A stretch of DNA of 32,420 nucleotides from JBBQYA01 sp038209155 (GTDB lineage: Bacteria; Bacteroidota; Bacteroidia; Sphingobacteriales; Sphingobacteriaceae): positions 1 through 32,420 of the forward strand of contig JBBQYA010000024.1 in assembly GCA_038209155.1 (NCBI GenBank). Reading direction: 5' to 3'. The notes below the pieces were generated by a model that had not been told where the DNA came from, ran no database searches, and saw only the letters and a program-made list of their open reading frames with translations. Every line of letters begins with the position of its first letter. Position 1 is the first letter of the stretch. Of the stretch, positions 1 through 8,375 are shown piece after piece. Position numbers and translations under genes: made by a program.

Positions 1-1083
1 AGCCAAGTAGAATCTGGACTAAAAAATATTTACTTAACTACTTTTATCCAACAAAATATTCCAAAATTGAAAGTTGTTTATCGATACGAAACTAGGGATA
101 TTACCAAAACAATCCTTCAAGATGAGTTAGAAGAATTAATAGATTTACTACTTCCTAATTCGTTTTTACATGCTATTTTATTTGAAGATAATTCTCAAGT
201 CGATTTGCGCTTTTCCAAAAAAAGAATTCCTGTTTTAAGCAAAACAAATACGAAGAATATAATTGAGAAAAATACCGAGCATAATGAGAATAAGCATTAT
301 TTGATTGACTCTAAAAAAGCACTATATCTGCAAGATTTAGGAATAACAGATATAAACGGAAATGTAAAACCTACTGCTCAAGCTAAATATAAACAGCTAA
401 ATAAATTTATTGAAATTGTAAATAATGTAATAAAGCAAAAAGAATTTAAACACGAGATTTCAATTTGCGATATGGGATCTGGTAAAGGATATTTAACTTT
501 TGGTTTATATGATTATTTAAAAAATATCTTAGGCATTTCATGCAAAATCATAGGCGTAGAAACCAGAAACGATTTAGTTGACTTATGTAATTCTATTGCC
601 AAGAAACACAAATTTGATAATTTACAATTTGAAGAAAACACAATCAAGAATTTTAAACAAAAAAATATAGATATATTAATTGCACTTCACGCATGTGATA
701 CAGCTACAGATGATGCACTTTTTTATGGACTAAAAGCTAAGTCTCAAATTATAATTACTGCTCCATGTTGCCATAAACAAATAAGAAATGAAATGCGAAA
801 GCATAAAAATGAAGATCCGATTTTACAGCATGGAATTTTTGAAGAACGACAAGCCGAAATGATTACAGATACGATTCGAGGTTTAATTTTAGAAAGTAAA
901 AATTATCATACAAAAATCTTTGAATTTATATCCCCCGAACACACAAGCAAAAACACGATTATCACTGCTGTGAAAAATGATAATAAATCTGATCAGAAAA
1001 ATAATTTAAATAGAATTAAACTTTTAAAAGAAAAGTTCGGGATAGAGAAACACTATTTGGAAGAATTAATAAAAAAAGAATAA
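1..1083 (+). CDS. SAM-dependent methyltransferase (Methyltransf_32 / METTL25-RRNAD1-like), 5'-partial
   Basis: Likely a class I S-adenosylmethionine methyltransferase. The frame is open from base 1, so the true start lies left of the window and the TTG at 67 is only an internal codon; 360 codons are visible. Motif I (DMGSGKG, nt 469-489) is the SAM-binding glycine loop. It is followed by a GVETR acidic strand, then LHACDTATDDAL and a TAPCCHKQ segment (about nt 766-780). This order is typical of the Methyltransf_32 family, which includes RRNAD1/METTL25-type proteins. The N-terminal part before motif I is family-specific and not recognisable to me. The substrate is unknown; RNA or protein is possible for this family. 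The gene converges on the HAD gene, with 19 bp between the two stop codons. Confidence 0.85.
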   Translation, partial: SQVESGLKNIYLTTFIQQNIPKLKVVYRYETRDITKTILQDELEELIDLLLPNSFLHAILFEDNSQVDLRFSKKRIPVLSKTNTKNIIEKNTEHNENKHYLIDSKKALYLQDLGITDINGNVKPTAQAKYKQLNKFIEIVNNVIKQKEFKHEISICDMGSGKGYLTFGLYDYLKNILGISCKIIGVETRNDLVDLCNSIAKKHKFDNLQFEENTIKNFKQKNIDILIALHACDTATDDALFYGLKAKSQIIITAPCCHKQIRNEMRKHKNEDPILQHGIFEERQAEMITDTIRGLILESKNYHTKIFEFISPEHTSKNTIITAVKNDNKSDQKNNLNRIKLLKEKFGIEKHYLEELIKKE

Positions 1084-1102
1084 TTGATTTAGTCTTTGGA
1101 AT

Positions 1103-1750
1103 CTACCTGCCAAAAACTTCAACATTCATAAAATCTATTCCAGCATTCTCTGCGCACATTTTATCAACTTCAGAATCTCCAATAAAGAGCACTTGATCAG
1201 CTTCTAATTCATGTTTTTTTAAAATATGCCATACTGCATCTGGCGATGGTTTAGGTGATATTTCATCTGCGAAATAGCAAGTTAATTTATCGGCATGTCC
1301 ATTAAAATCTAAATGCTTTAATTTATTTAATTGTTGCTGAGGATTTCCGTTGGTGAGAATAAAAAGTTTAAAATCTTCTGCAATTAATTTTTCAATTATA
1401 GTCTGCATATAATCAAACATAATTAATCGTAAAGGCAACTTTGAAGTTCTCATTACTGCCATTAATTTTAATTTATAGGATTCATTTAAATTAAATTTTT
1501 CTATTAATTTATCAAATAAACCCGTTCTTCCGCTTGTTTCAAAAGTACTTATTAGAAATTCTATTACTGAACCGGCAGATATTTGTTCTTGATATTCTAG
1601 TAAATGACCAATTAAATAATAGGTTTGATAGAGATAATCTTTTTCAGGATAAAGGGTATTGTCTAAATCAAATATAATCGCCTGTTTATATTGTAAGGAA
1701 GGATATTTTTCAAGGAGTTGATTCATCTGATTTGAAAAAAACTTCGTCAT
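1103..1750 (-). CDS. HAD-superfamily hydrolase (subclass IA, pyrimidine nucleotidase/phosphatase-like)
   Basis: A 215-residue cytosolic phosphatase with all four HAD motifs: DLDNT with nucleophile Asp28 and acid/base Asp30, Thr133 in ILTNGN, Lys167 in SPKPSPDAV, and the acidic motif GDSEVD at 191-196. The helical cap between motifs I and II (about 40-120) fits subclass IA. Last gene of the minus-strand run. It overlaps the end of the ATP-grasp gene by 41 bp if it starts at 1750; a second Met (codon 9, nt 1726) would cut the overlap to 17 bp, and either start is possible. The overlap suggests translational coupling and a linked function, perhaps dephosphorylation of a metabolite made or used by the ATP-grasp enzyme. 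The substrate cannot be read from sequence. Confidence 0.85.
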   Translation of the reverse strand: MTKFFSNQMNQLLEKYPSLQYKQAIIFDLDNTLYPEKDYLYQTYYLIGHLLEYQEQISAGSVIEFLISTFETSGRTGLFDKLIEKFNLNESYKLKLMAVMRTSKLPLRLIMFDYMQTIIEKLIAEDFKLFILTNGNPQQQLNKLKHLDFNGHADKLTCYFADEISPKPSPDAVWHILKKHELEADQVLFIGDSEVDKMCAENAGIDFMNVEVFGR

Positions 1751-2774
1751 AATAACGGATAAAACCCGTTTCCCAATTGATTTTTAATTCTTGTTTTTCT
1801 ATTTTCCAACCTAAATGAATGGATATTGCTAGTAATGGTAAATTTACTCCGGCTCCCAAACCTGCAACTATTGTGCCTTGTACTCTTGGGTTGATCTCCA
1901 AGATTTTAAAACTGCCATCTTCTGCTTTCTTAACTTGAATCCCGATATTTCCGTGCAAATTTAATTTTTCAGTAATCCTTACGCAGTAATCAATTATTTG
2001 TTCGTTTTTTTTGAAAATACCTGAAACACTAATTCCTGCTACGATTTTCGAGCGAATCCTAGGAACACAAAGGATCATCTTTCCTTGATTTAATACGCAA
2101 TCGACTGAGTATTCCTCGCCTGGAAGATATTCTGAAACCAATAATTTCGGAAATTTATCTTTTTTTAAAATCTTAATCGCACTTTCAAAATGAATAATAC
2201 TACTATCTGGTTTATGGTTAAAAACCAAATCATTCAAATCCACACTGTCATCAATTATTCTAAAACCTCTGCTTCCATTTGCAACACAAGGTTTGAAACA
2301 AATTTTCTTTGATGGATAACCAAGTGATAATGCAGCGGACCCAAAATCTTCATATTTAGAAATAATATGATAATTAGGAACCGGTATATTTTCTTTTTTT
2401 AAGTAATCATATAGTTTACCTTTATCATTGGCTATAGAAAGTGAATCTAAATTTGAAACCAAAATTTCTATTCCATATTCTTTGAATAAGGTAATTGCTG
2501 AAGATAATAACAATAATTCTCTGGTAACTAATGGAAGTATTAATTCTATTTCTAAATCTAAACAAATAGTTAAAACTTTATTTAAGTAAGCTGGATCAGA
2601 AGCTAGTGGTAATTGAACAAAATTGGCATTTAAATACTTTCCAACTGCGGTATTAGAGGAATCACCAACCGTTAATTTTATTCTATTACTTTGCTGAATA
2701 CATTTAATAATACCTGATGCACCTGGAGCTCCAGCACCAGTCATTAATACGTGCAATTGTTTTGTACTTTCCAA
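1710..2774 (-). CDS. ATP-grasp enzyme (CarB-like fold), substrate unknown
   Basis: A 354-residue protein with a pre-ATP-grasp Rossmann part carrying a TGAGAPG loop (12-18), followed by an ATP-grasp domain. Visible ATP-grasp features are FKP and GSRGFR (160-172, ATP-binding strand and loop), EYLPGEEYSVD (215-225) and the metal-binding EINPR (293-297). This is the carbamoyl-phosphate-synthase-like branch, whose members join a carboxylate to an amine or thiol through an acyl phosphate. It has no second synthase domain, so it is not carbamoyl phosphate synthase. It starts 3 bp after the plug gene stops and overlaps the HAD gene. Stand-alone CarB-like ATP-grasp genes beside HAD genes are familiar from bacterial polysaccharide and small-molecule loci, but the product here is unknown. 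Confidence 0.8.
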   Translation of the reverse strand: MESTKQLHVLMTGAGAPGASGIIKCIQQSNRIKLTVGDSSNTAVGKYLNANFVQLPLASDPAYLNKVLTICLDLEIELILPLVTRELLLLSSAITLFKEYGIEILVSNLDSLSIANDKGKLYDYLKKENIPVPNYHIISKYEDFGSAALSLGYPSKKICFKPCVANGSRGFRIIDDSVDLNDLVFNHKPDSSIIHFESAIKILKKDKFPKLLVSEYLPGEEYSVDCVLNQGKMILCVPRIRSKIVAGISVSGIFKKNEQIIDYCVRITEKLNLHGNIGIQVKKAEDGSFKILEINPRVQGTIVAGLGAGVNLPLLAISIHLGWKIEKQELKINWETGFIRYYDEVFFKSDESTP

Positions 2775-2777
2775 TTT

Positions 2778-4076
2778 TTATCTAAAATCTTGTAAAGTAT
2801 TTAATGCAAGAAAACCTACCAATTGATCATATAAACCATTTGGAGGTCTGTTGTAAACTAAAATATAGTAATCATTCTCTGTTTCAAAAAAATCTCCTTC
2901 TGTTTCCGTTTCATCGGCGTATTGCTTTCCATCTTCCATAAAAACATAATTGTAATCATAGAAACCTTGTTTAAGTAATTGCGAAGTTGTATATCGTTGA
3001 TATTGATAATCATAATTTAATTTAAAACGTTCTTTTACTTGCCAATTAGTCAACGCTCCAAACAAGTAAAAATTTCCATTTATTTTTGGAATAGGATAGG
3101 CTAGATTAAATATCACATTGCAATAATCTGCATCTATATCTGGATTAACACCTTCGTTGTTTGCAATTCTAAAATTTCCATCTAAATCAAAATTGGTAAC
3201 AAATCTATTTTTGTTTTTAACATTATCAATCGACAAATAAAAATTAAATAAACTATCCTGAGTTATATTGTTTACAAATTGAGTTTTAAACCGTGTACTT
3301 CTTATATCAAATTGTCTAAATTCATTTCCACCATTAAATACATTTGTATTTACATCATCGTAGATCAATTGATTAGTTCTTATAAAAATAGGTCTATCGT
3401 TAAATTTTGCATTATCCCATCGCTGATTTTGCATCACATAAGCTTTGATTTCTAAAAAAGGATTTAATATTGCAAGATTTTTATGCTCAATAGTAAAATT
3501 AACTTTCTGCTTTGTTCTTCGTTCGTCAATTACGGTGGATTGAGTTACCAAACCACTTACAGTAACTTTACTATCCAAAACCATAAATCGTCTAGATAAA
3601 ATAACTAATTCTGGATTACTATTTTCATATATTTTAATTATATAATTTCCTGAAATCGAAGGTCGCATGTTTGCATTAGGAAAAACTAAATCATAATGAA
3701 CAAAATTTTTGAAAGTATTAAATGAAAACTGAAAGTTTAGTAATCTATCTTCCGTATATCCTTTAATATATTCATTAGCAGAGAGATAAGTTGGGTTCCA
3801 TTGTGCATCACAATGAATGATTGTATAGTATAAATCCTTTACATTTTCTGTAAGATCATCAAAAGAAATGAATAAAGCTGAACTTGAATTTAAGACAAAA
3901 ACAGGTAAACTACCTACAGCTCTTGAGTTAAAACATTCAACAGATTTAATAGAAGGTATATAAGTATAATTATTATATCTTAATTTTCGATCACCATAAA
4001 AATCATCTCCTTCTACTTGCGCTTTTCCGATATAACTTGATAAAAGAAAGGCCAGAAACAAAATGATTTTCTTCAT
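2778..4076 (-). CDS. Type IX secretion system plug protein (DUF5103 / T9SS_plug family)
   Basis: A 432-residue exported protein with a clear signal peptide: Lys-Lys, a hydrophobic core of about 12 residues, then cleavage after GKA before Gln20. The body matches the DUF5103 family by recognisable landmarks: YTIIHCDAQW near 85-95, EYIKGY, SFNTFKNFVHYDLVFPNA, SGNYIIKIYE and SRRFMVLD. Family members were identified as Plug, the periplasmic protein that closes the outer-membrane SprA translocon of the type IX secretion system when no substrate is engaged. The length is usual for the family. No other T9SS component lies in the window. Only 3 bp separate it from both the ABC-F gene upstream and the ATP-grasp gene downstream, so it is probably co-transcribed with genes unrelated to secretion. 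Confidence 0.85.
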   Translation of the reverse strand: MKKIILFLAFLLSSYIGKAQVEGDDFYGDRKLRYNNYTYIPSIKSVECFNSRAVGSLPVFVLNSSSALFISFDDLTENVKDLYYTIIHCDAQWNPTYLSANEYIKGYTEDRLLNFQFSFNTFKNFVHYDLVFPNANMRPSISGNYIIKIYENSNPELVILSRRFMVLDSKVTVSGLVTQSTVIDERRTKQKVNFTIEHKNLAILNPFLEIKAYVMQNQRWDNAKFNDRPIFIRTNQLIYDDVNTNVFNGGNEFRQFDIRSTRFKTQFVNNITQDSLFNFYLSIDNVKNKNRFVTNFDLDGNFRIANNEGVNPDIDADYCNVIFNLAYPIPKINGNFYLFGALTNWQVKERFKLNYDYQYQRYTTSQLLKQGFYDYNYVFMEDGKQYADETETEGDFFETENDYYILVYNRPPNGLYDQLVGFLALNTLQDFR

Positions 4077-4079
4077 AAA

Positions 4080-6011
4080 CTAAACTCCAAGATTTTCTTT
4101 ATTCATTATTTTTTCTGCCACTAATTCCCATTCATCTTGTAGTTCTTTTACAAATAATTCTGAAGCTTTAAATTTCGCATTTACTTCATTTAATTTATTG
4201 CTATTTGAATACAGTTCAGAATCTCCTAATTGATTTTCTAATTTTTTCTTTTCCTTTTCTGCCTCTTCAATTTTTTGTTCTAAAGTAGATAATTCTTTAT
4301 TTAATTTTATTAATTCTCGTTGAGTACTTTGGTCAACATTTACTTTATCTACTTTTTTTTCTTCTTTTTTAATTGAAACAGGAAGATTTAGTGTAGGATT
4401 CAATTTCTTTTCTTTTGCTCTTCTCTCCTGCCATTCTTCGTATTCAGCATACGTTCCAGGATATTCTCTTATTTTATGATCTTCTATCCACCAAATTTTA
4501 TTCGCAACATTATCTAAGAAAAACCGATCGTGAGAAACGGCAATAAATGTGCCTTCAAATTGCTGCAAAGCTTGAATAAGAATATTAACAGATTGAATAT
4601 CAAGGTGATTTGTAGGCTCGTCTAATAAAAGAAAATTAGCATCACTAGTAATTGTCTTAGCTAAGGCTACCCTAGATTTTTCTCCTCCAGAAAGAACTTT
4701 AATTTTCTTAAAAACATCATCCCCCGTGAAAAGGAAACAACCCAAAATCGTTCTTAATTCTGTTTCTGTATGCTTGGGCGCAAATGCAACCAGTTCTTCC
4801 AACATGGTGTTTTCCAAAAAAAGAGATTCTAATTGATGCTGTGCAAAAAACGTTTTTGATACATTGTGACCTAAATTTACCGATCCTTCGAACTTTTCTG
4901 CTCCCGCTAAAATTCTCAAAAGGGTAGATTTTCCTTTTCCGTTTGCACCAATTAAAGCAATCTTATCTCCTTTTTCAATTACTCCTTCTGTATTTTCTAA
5001 AATGGTAAGTGATGGATAATTTTTACTAATATGCTCAGCCATAATGATATGGCGACCAGGAGTTTTACTAAATTTAAATCTAAAATTTACAGAAGCATTA
5101 TCGTTTTGCACATCCTCTACCCTATCCATTTTATCCAAAGCTTTCATTCTGGACTGAGCCATTTTTGCTTTCGATGCTTTCGCTCTAAATCGATCAATTA
5201 AAGCTTCTTCTTGTTTAATTTTTTGTTGCTGATTTTTAAATTGCCCCTTTTGTATTTCTTCTCTTAAGCCTTTTTCTTCTAAATAAAAGGTATAGTTTCC
5301 AGCATACTGAATCAGTTTTCCACTTTTAGATTCTACTATTTTATTTACCGTTCGGTCCAAGAAAAATCGATCGTGAGATACAATAACCACAGCTCCTTCA
5401 AACGCTGTCAAATAACCTTCCAACCATTTTATAGATGGCAAATCCAAGTGATTGGTTGGCTCATCAAGAAGCAGTAAATCAGGCGATTGCAATAAAATTT
5501 TAGCTAGCATCACCCTCATTCTCCAACCTCCAGAAAATGTCCCTAAATTCCTTTTTGTTTCTTCGGTACTAAAGCCTAATCCTGCTAAAATCTCTTCTGC
5601 TTTATATTGAATATTGTATCCATCTAATGCTTCAAATTCATGCTGTTTATCGCTAAGTTCGTGCAAAATTTCATCCGAATAGTCTGTTTCCATTTTACTA
5701 AGCAATGCTTCAATTTCATCATGCAATAAGTTTTGACGTTCAAAAGCTTCCATTGCAACATGCAAAATGGAATGCTCGGACTGATAACTCAATAAATCTT
5801 GATTCAAATAACCAATTTTTAAATCTTTTGCTTTTGATATGGTTCCAGATGTGATTTTTAAATCACTCACCAAAACTTTAAGTAAAGTTGTTTTTCCGGT
5901 TCCGTTGGCACCTATTAACCCAATTTTTTCGTTAGGTTTTATGTGCCAGTTTGCTTCTTCGTATAGAGCCCTTGAGCCAAACTCAAAGGTGAAATTAGTT
6001 AATGCGATCAT
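4080..6011 (-). CDS. ABC-F family ATPase (ribosome-associated, EttA/Uup-like)
   Basis: A 643-residue soluble protein with two ABC domains and no membrane segments. Domain 1 has Walker A GANGTGKTT (34-42), signature SGGWR (about 160) and DEPTNHLD (183-190). Domain 2 has GANGKGKST (355-363), signature LSGGEKSR (about 440) and DEPTNHLD (464-471). The charged linker at about 241-300, rich in Lys and Arg, corresponds to the P-site tRNA interaction motif of ABC-F proteins. The C-terminus (about 570-625) is a coiled coil of the Uup type, which in that family is associated with DNA or ribosome contact. The likely role is translation quality control or ribosome rescue; antibiotic resistance cannot be excluded but nothing specific supports it. 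A possible -7 box for this gene lies at 6033-6040. Confidence 0.92.
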   Translation of the reverse strand: MIALTNFTFEFGSRALYEEANWHIKPNEKIGLIGANGTGKTTLLKVLVSDLKITSGTISKAKDLKIGYLNQDLLSYQSEHSILHVAMEAFERQNLLHDEIEALLSKMETDYSDEILHELSDKQHEFEALDGYNIQYKAEEILAGLGFSTEETKRNLGTFSGGWRMRVMLAKILLQSPDLLLLDEPTNHLDLPSIKWLEGYLTAFEGAVVIVSHDRFFLDRTVNKIVESKSGKLIQYAGNYTFYLEEKGLREEIQKGQFKNQQQKIKQEEALIDRFRAKASKAKMAQSRMKALDKMDRVEDVQNDNASVNFRFKFSKTPGRHIIMAEHISKNYPSLTILENTEGVIEKGDKIALIGANGKGKSTLLRILAGAEKFEGSVNLGHNVSKTFFAQHQLESLFLENTMLEELVAFAPKHTETELRTILGCFLFTGDDVFKKIKVLSGGEKSRVALAKTITSDANFLLLDEPTNHLDIQSVNILIQALQQFEGTFIAVSHDRFFLDNVANKIWWIEDHKIREYPGTYAEYEEWQERRAKEKKLNPTLNLPVSIKKEEKKVDKVNVDQSTQRELIKLNKELSTLEQKIEEAEKEKKKLENQLGDSELYSNSNKLNEVNAKFKASELFVKELQDEWELVAEKIMNKENLGV

Positions 6012-6032
6012 GAAAATTTATGCGTACAAGCG

Positions 6033-6040
6033 CAAATTTA
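6033..6040 (-). promoter_or_regulatory. Candidate Bacteroidota -7 box upstream of the ABC-F gene
   Basis: Read on the minus strand this is TAAATTTG, an exact fit to the Bacteroidota -7 consensus TAnnTTTG, about 22 bp before the ABC-F start codon. A TTG lies 27 bp further upstream, a little beyond the 17-23 bp spacing described for Flavobacterium. It sits in the widest gap (76 bp) of the minus-strand gene run, so an internal promoter here is plausible. Confidence 0.3.
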
Positions 6041-6087
6041 GTAAAATTATCGCAGGGAGGGAAAATCCAATGTTTAGATTCAAATAT

Positions 6088-6807
6088 TTACCAGCCACTT
6101 ACTAACACATCTGCTAAATGCATAGTTTTAATAGGTAAACGTTGTTTATCTATATATCCTTGTAAATGAAGTAAACATGAAGCATCGGTCGAAATCACTA
6201 TTTCTGCTCCTGTATCTAAAGAATTATTCACTTTTTGCTGACCCATAGCGGCAGAAATACTTTCAAATTTTACGGCAAAAGTGCCACCAAAACCACAACA
6301 AGTTTCCACATCATTCATCTCCAAAAGTTCCAGTCCTTTTACATTTTCCAGAAGTATTCTAGGACTTTGCTTGATACCGCATTCGCGCAATGCGCCACAA
6401 GCATCATGATAAGTTGCTTTAGCTGACAAACTTGCACCCAAGTCTGTAACTCCAACTACATTTACCAAAAAATCAGAAAGCTCATAAATATTATTCTGAA
6501 TAGATCTACATTTATTGTGGGATACAGCATTGGTAAATAGATCGTTATAATATGTTTTTACCATTCCTACACAAGAACCAGACGGGCTTACAATGTGCAT
6601 ATCATCTGGAAATGTGTCAATAAATTTTTGTCCAACTGTTTTTGCTTCATCCCAAAATCCGGAATTAAATGCGGGCTGTCCACAGCAAGTTTGCTCCGGA
6701 TTATAAAAAACTTTACACCCAGCTTTTTCAAGAACTTTTATTGTATTCATTGCCGTTTCCGGATATAGCTGGTCTATAAAGCAAGGAACAAAAAGAGAAA
6801 CATTCAT
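6088..6807 (-). CDS. (Fe-S)-binding protein, LutA/YkgE family
   Basis: A 239-residue protein made of two cysteine-rich CCG domains (PF02754 type). The first has Cys9 and TCCGQPAF (40-47) with SGSC ending at Cys79; the second has YHDACG (Cys137) and TCCGFGG (169-175). This length and pairing are typical of LutA, one of three subunits of the LutABC lactate oxidation complex of Bacillus and the related YkgEFG. In such proteins the CCG motifs bind an Fe-S cluster or hold a heterodisulfide. It has no N-terminal ferredoxin domain, unlike GlpC or GlcF. No LutB or LutC gene is visible nearby, so the partners are elsewhere or different. It starts 11 bp after the MFS gene stops, suggesting co-transcription. 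Confidence 0.88.
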   Translation of the reverse strand: MNVSLFVPCFIDQLYPETAMNTIKVLEKAGCKVFYNPEQTCCGQPAFNSGFWDEAKTVGQKFIDTFPDDMHIVSPSGSCVGMVKTYYNDLFTNAVSHNKCRSIQNNIYELSDFLVNVVGVTDLGASLSAKATYHDACGALRECGIKQSPRILLENVKGLELLEMNDVETCCGFGGTFAVKFESISAAMGQQKVNNSLDTGAEIVISTDASCLLHLQGYIDKQRLPIKTMHLADVLVSGW

Positions 6808-6818
6808 ATTTTAAAATA

Positions 6819-8111
6819 TTATTTTATGGAATTAAAATTGATTTTTCTAATCCGTAATAAAAAAAGCAAACCTATAATAAAAAATACAGTTAACATACCC
6901 AACGAGTTTTTCATACTTCCAGTCATTTCTTCAATTAATCCATAAGAAGCTGTCCCAATTACAATTGCGATTTTATCTGTCACATCAAAAAAACTAAAAT
7001 AAGAAGTAGTATCCTTTGTTTCAGGAAGCATTTTTGAATAAGTAGATCTTGATAATGATTGAGTTCCACCCATCACCATTCCAACAAAAAATGCTAAAGA
7101 ATAAAATTGTTGGGCAGTTTCCACTTGCAAAGCTCCTATACAAATTCCTATCCAAGCAATAATTGCAATGGCTAATGCATTGGCATTTCCTATTTTAGAA
7201 GAAATAAATGAAAATAAATATGCTCCTGCTATTGCTACAAATTGGATAATCAAAATGGTAGTAATTAATTGTCCGCTTTCTAATTTAAGTTCCTTATCCC
7301 CGTACAAAGCCGCTACATACATTACGGTTTGAACTCCCATATTAAAAAAGAAAAAGGAAAGTAAAAAGGAAGTTAATTTTGTTTGGGTTTTAATTTCTTG
7401 GTAAACTTTTATTAATTCCTTATATCCATTTAAAATAATATGTGGTGTAGTTTTTCTTTTTTCAACTAAAGATGGTAAATGTTTAAAAGTGTATTGTGCA
7501 AATAAAATCCACCAAATTCCTGTAAATAAAAATGCAATTCTTGGAGGTAAACTATCATCAGTTATTCCAAACAAGTCAGGTTTTAAAACCAAAATTAGAG
7601 AAATGATCAATAGAATAGAACTTCCTATATATCCTAACGCAAAACCTTTTGCACTCACCTTATCTTGATTCTGTGGAGAAGAAATTTCTGGCAAATAGGA
7701 ATTATAAAAAACTAAACTTCCAGAAAAACCAACACTTGCTAAAAAGAATAAAATTATACCTAATTCGATTTTGCCAGAAGTAAAAAAAAATAACAAACTA
7801 CAAGAAACAGCTCCCAAATAGCAAAAAAAACGCATAAACATCTTTTTGTTTCCTGCATAATCAGCGATACCAGAAAGTAAAGGCGAGATTAATGCTACCA
7901 ACAAAAAAGAAAATGAAATAGCATATGAATATAATGCTGTGTTTACATAATTTCTGCCAAAAAAATCAACGACTCCAGAATTTTCATTTTTAGTAATGGC
8001 AGAATAGTAAATTGGAAAAATGGTGGAAGTAATCACAAGCGGATAAACAGAATTTGCCCAATCATACATAGCCCAAGCGTTTACCACCTTCTTATCATCA
8101 AGCGACTTCAT
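6819..8111 (-). CDS. MFS transporter, UMF1 / Atg22-like family
   Basis: A 430-residue integral inner-membrane protein with about twelve hydrophobic segments. The N-terminal landmark WAMYDWANSVYPLVI is characteristic of the UMF1 (Atg22-like) family of the major facilitator superfamily. A second conserved stretch, GGTQSLSRSTYSKMLP, precedes the last third and is also usual for the family. Atg22 itself exports amino acids from the yeast vacuole; the substrate of bacterial members is largely unknown. First gene of the six-gene minus-strand run and divergent from cysE across 264 bp. Its 11 bp spacing to the LutA-like gene hints at a linked role, perhaps in organic-acid or amino-acid metabolism, but that is only inference. 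Confidence 0.88.
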   Translation of the reverse strand: MKSLDDKKVVNAWAMYDWANSVYPLVITSTIFPIYYSAITKNENSGVVDFFGRNYVNTALYSYAISFSFLLVALISPLLSGIADYAGNKKMFMRFFCYLGAVSCSLLFFFTSGKIELGIILFFLASVGFSGSLVFYNSYLPEISSPQNQDKVSAKGFALGYIGSSILLIISLILVLKPDLFGITDDSLPPRIAFLFTGIWWILFAQYTFKHLPSLVEKRKTTPHIILNGYKELIKVYQEIKTQTKLTSFLLSFFFFNMGVQTVMYVAALYGDKELKLESGQLITTILIIQFVAIAGAYLFSFISSKIGNANALAIAIIAWIGICIGALQVETAQQFYSLAFFVGMVMGGTQSLSRSTYSKMLPETKDTTSYFSFFDVTDKIAIVIGTASYGLIEEMTGSMKNSLGMLTVFFIIGLLFLLRIRKINFNSIK

Positions 8112-8293
8112 AGTTTTAATAAATTTAGATGCCTAAATAAAAGAATTTTTTTTGAGTAATGATTGGAATCCATAATTAGTTTTTGATAAGGTTAACCTAA
8201 GAAAATTAATTAAACATTGTATTTAAAATCCAAAAAAAACCAAATGTAAGGGCTTTGTATTTTCAATTTTTTTATAAACCTTTTAATTTTTTT

Positions 8294-8301
8294 TATGTTT
8301 G
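8294..8301 (+). promoter_or_regulatory. Candidate -7 box upstream of cysE
   Basis: TATGTTTG fits the Bacteroidota -7 consensus TAnnTTTG, about 75 bp before the cysE start. No TTG lies 17-23 bp upstream; the nearest is about 36 bp away, so the call rests on one box. The rest of the 264 bp divergent region is AT-rich with no other convincing signal. Confidence 0.25.
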
Positions 8302-8375
8302 TTTTACAGCCTAATGAATTTCAGTTTTCTCTATTTAACAATAAATTAAGTAAAATAATTTAGTTCGTTTTAGGT

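Noticed and set aside
67..69. TTG at 67 as the start of the methyltransferase
   Set aside because: The frame is open back to base 1, with no ATG start nearby, so the gene most likely begins outside the window.
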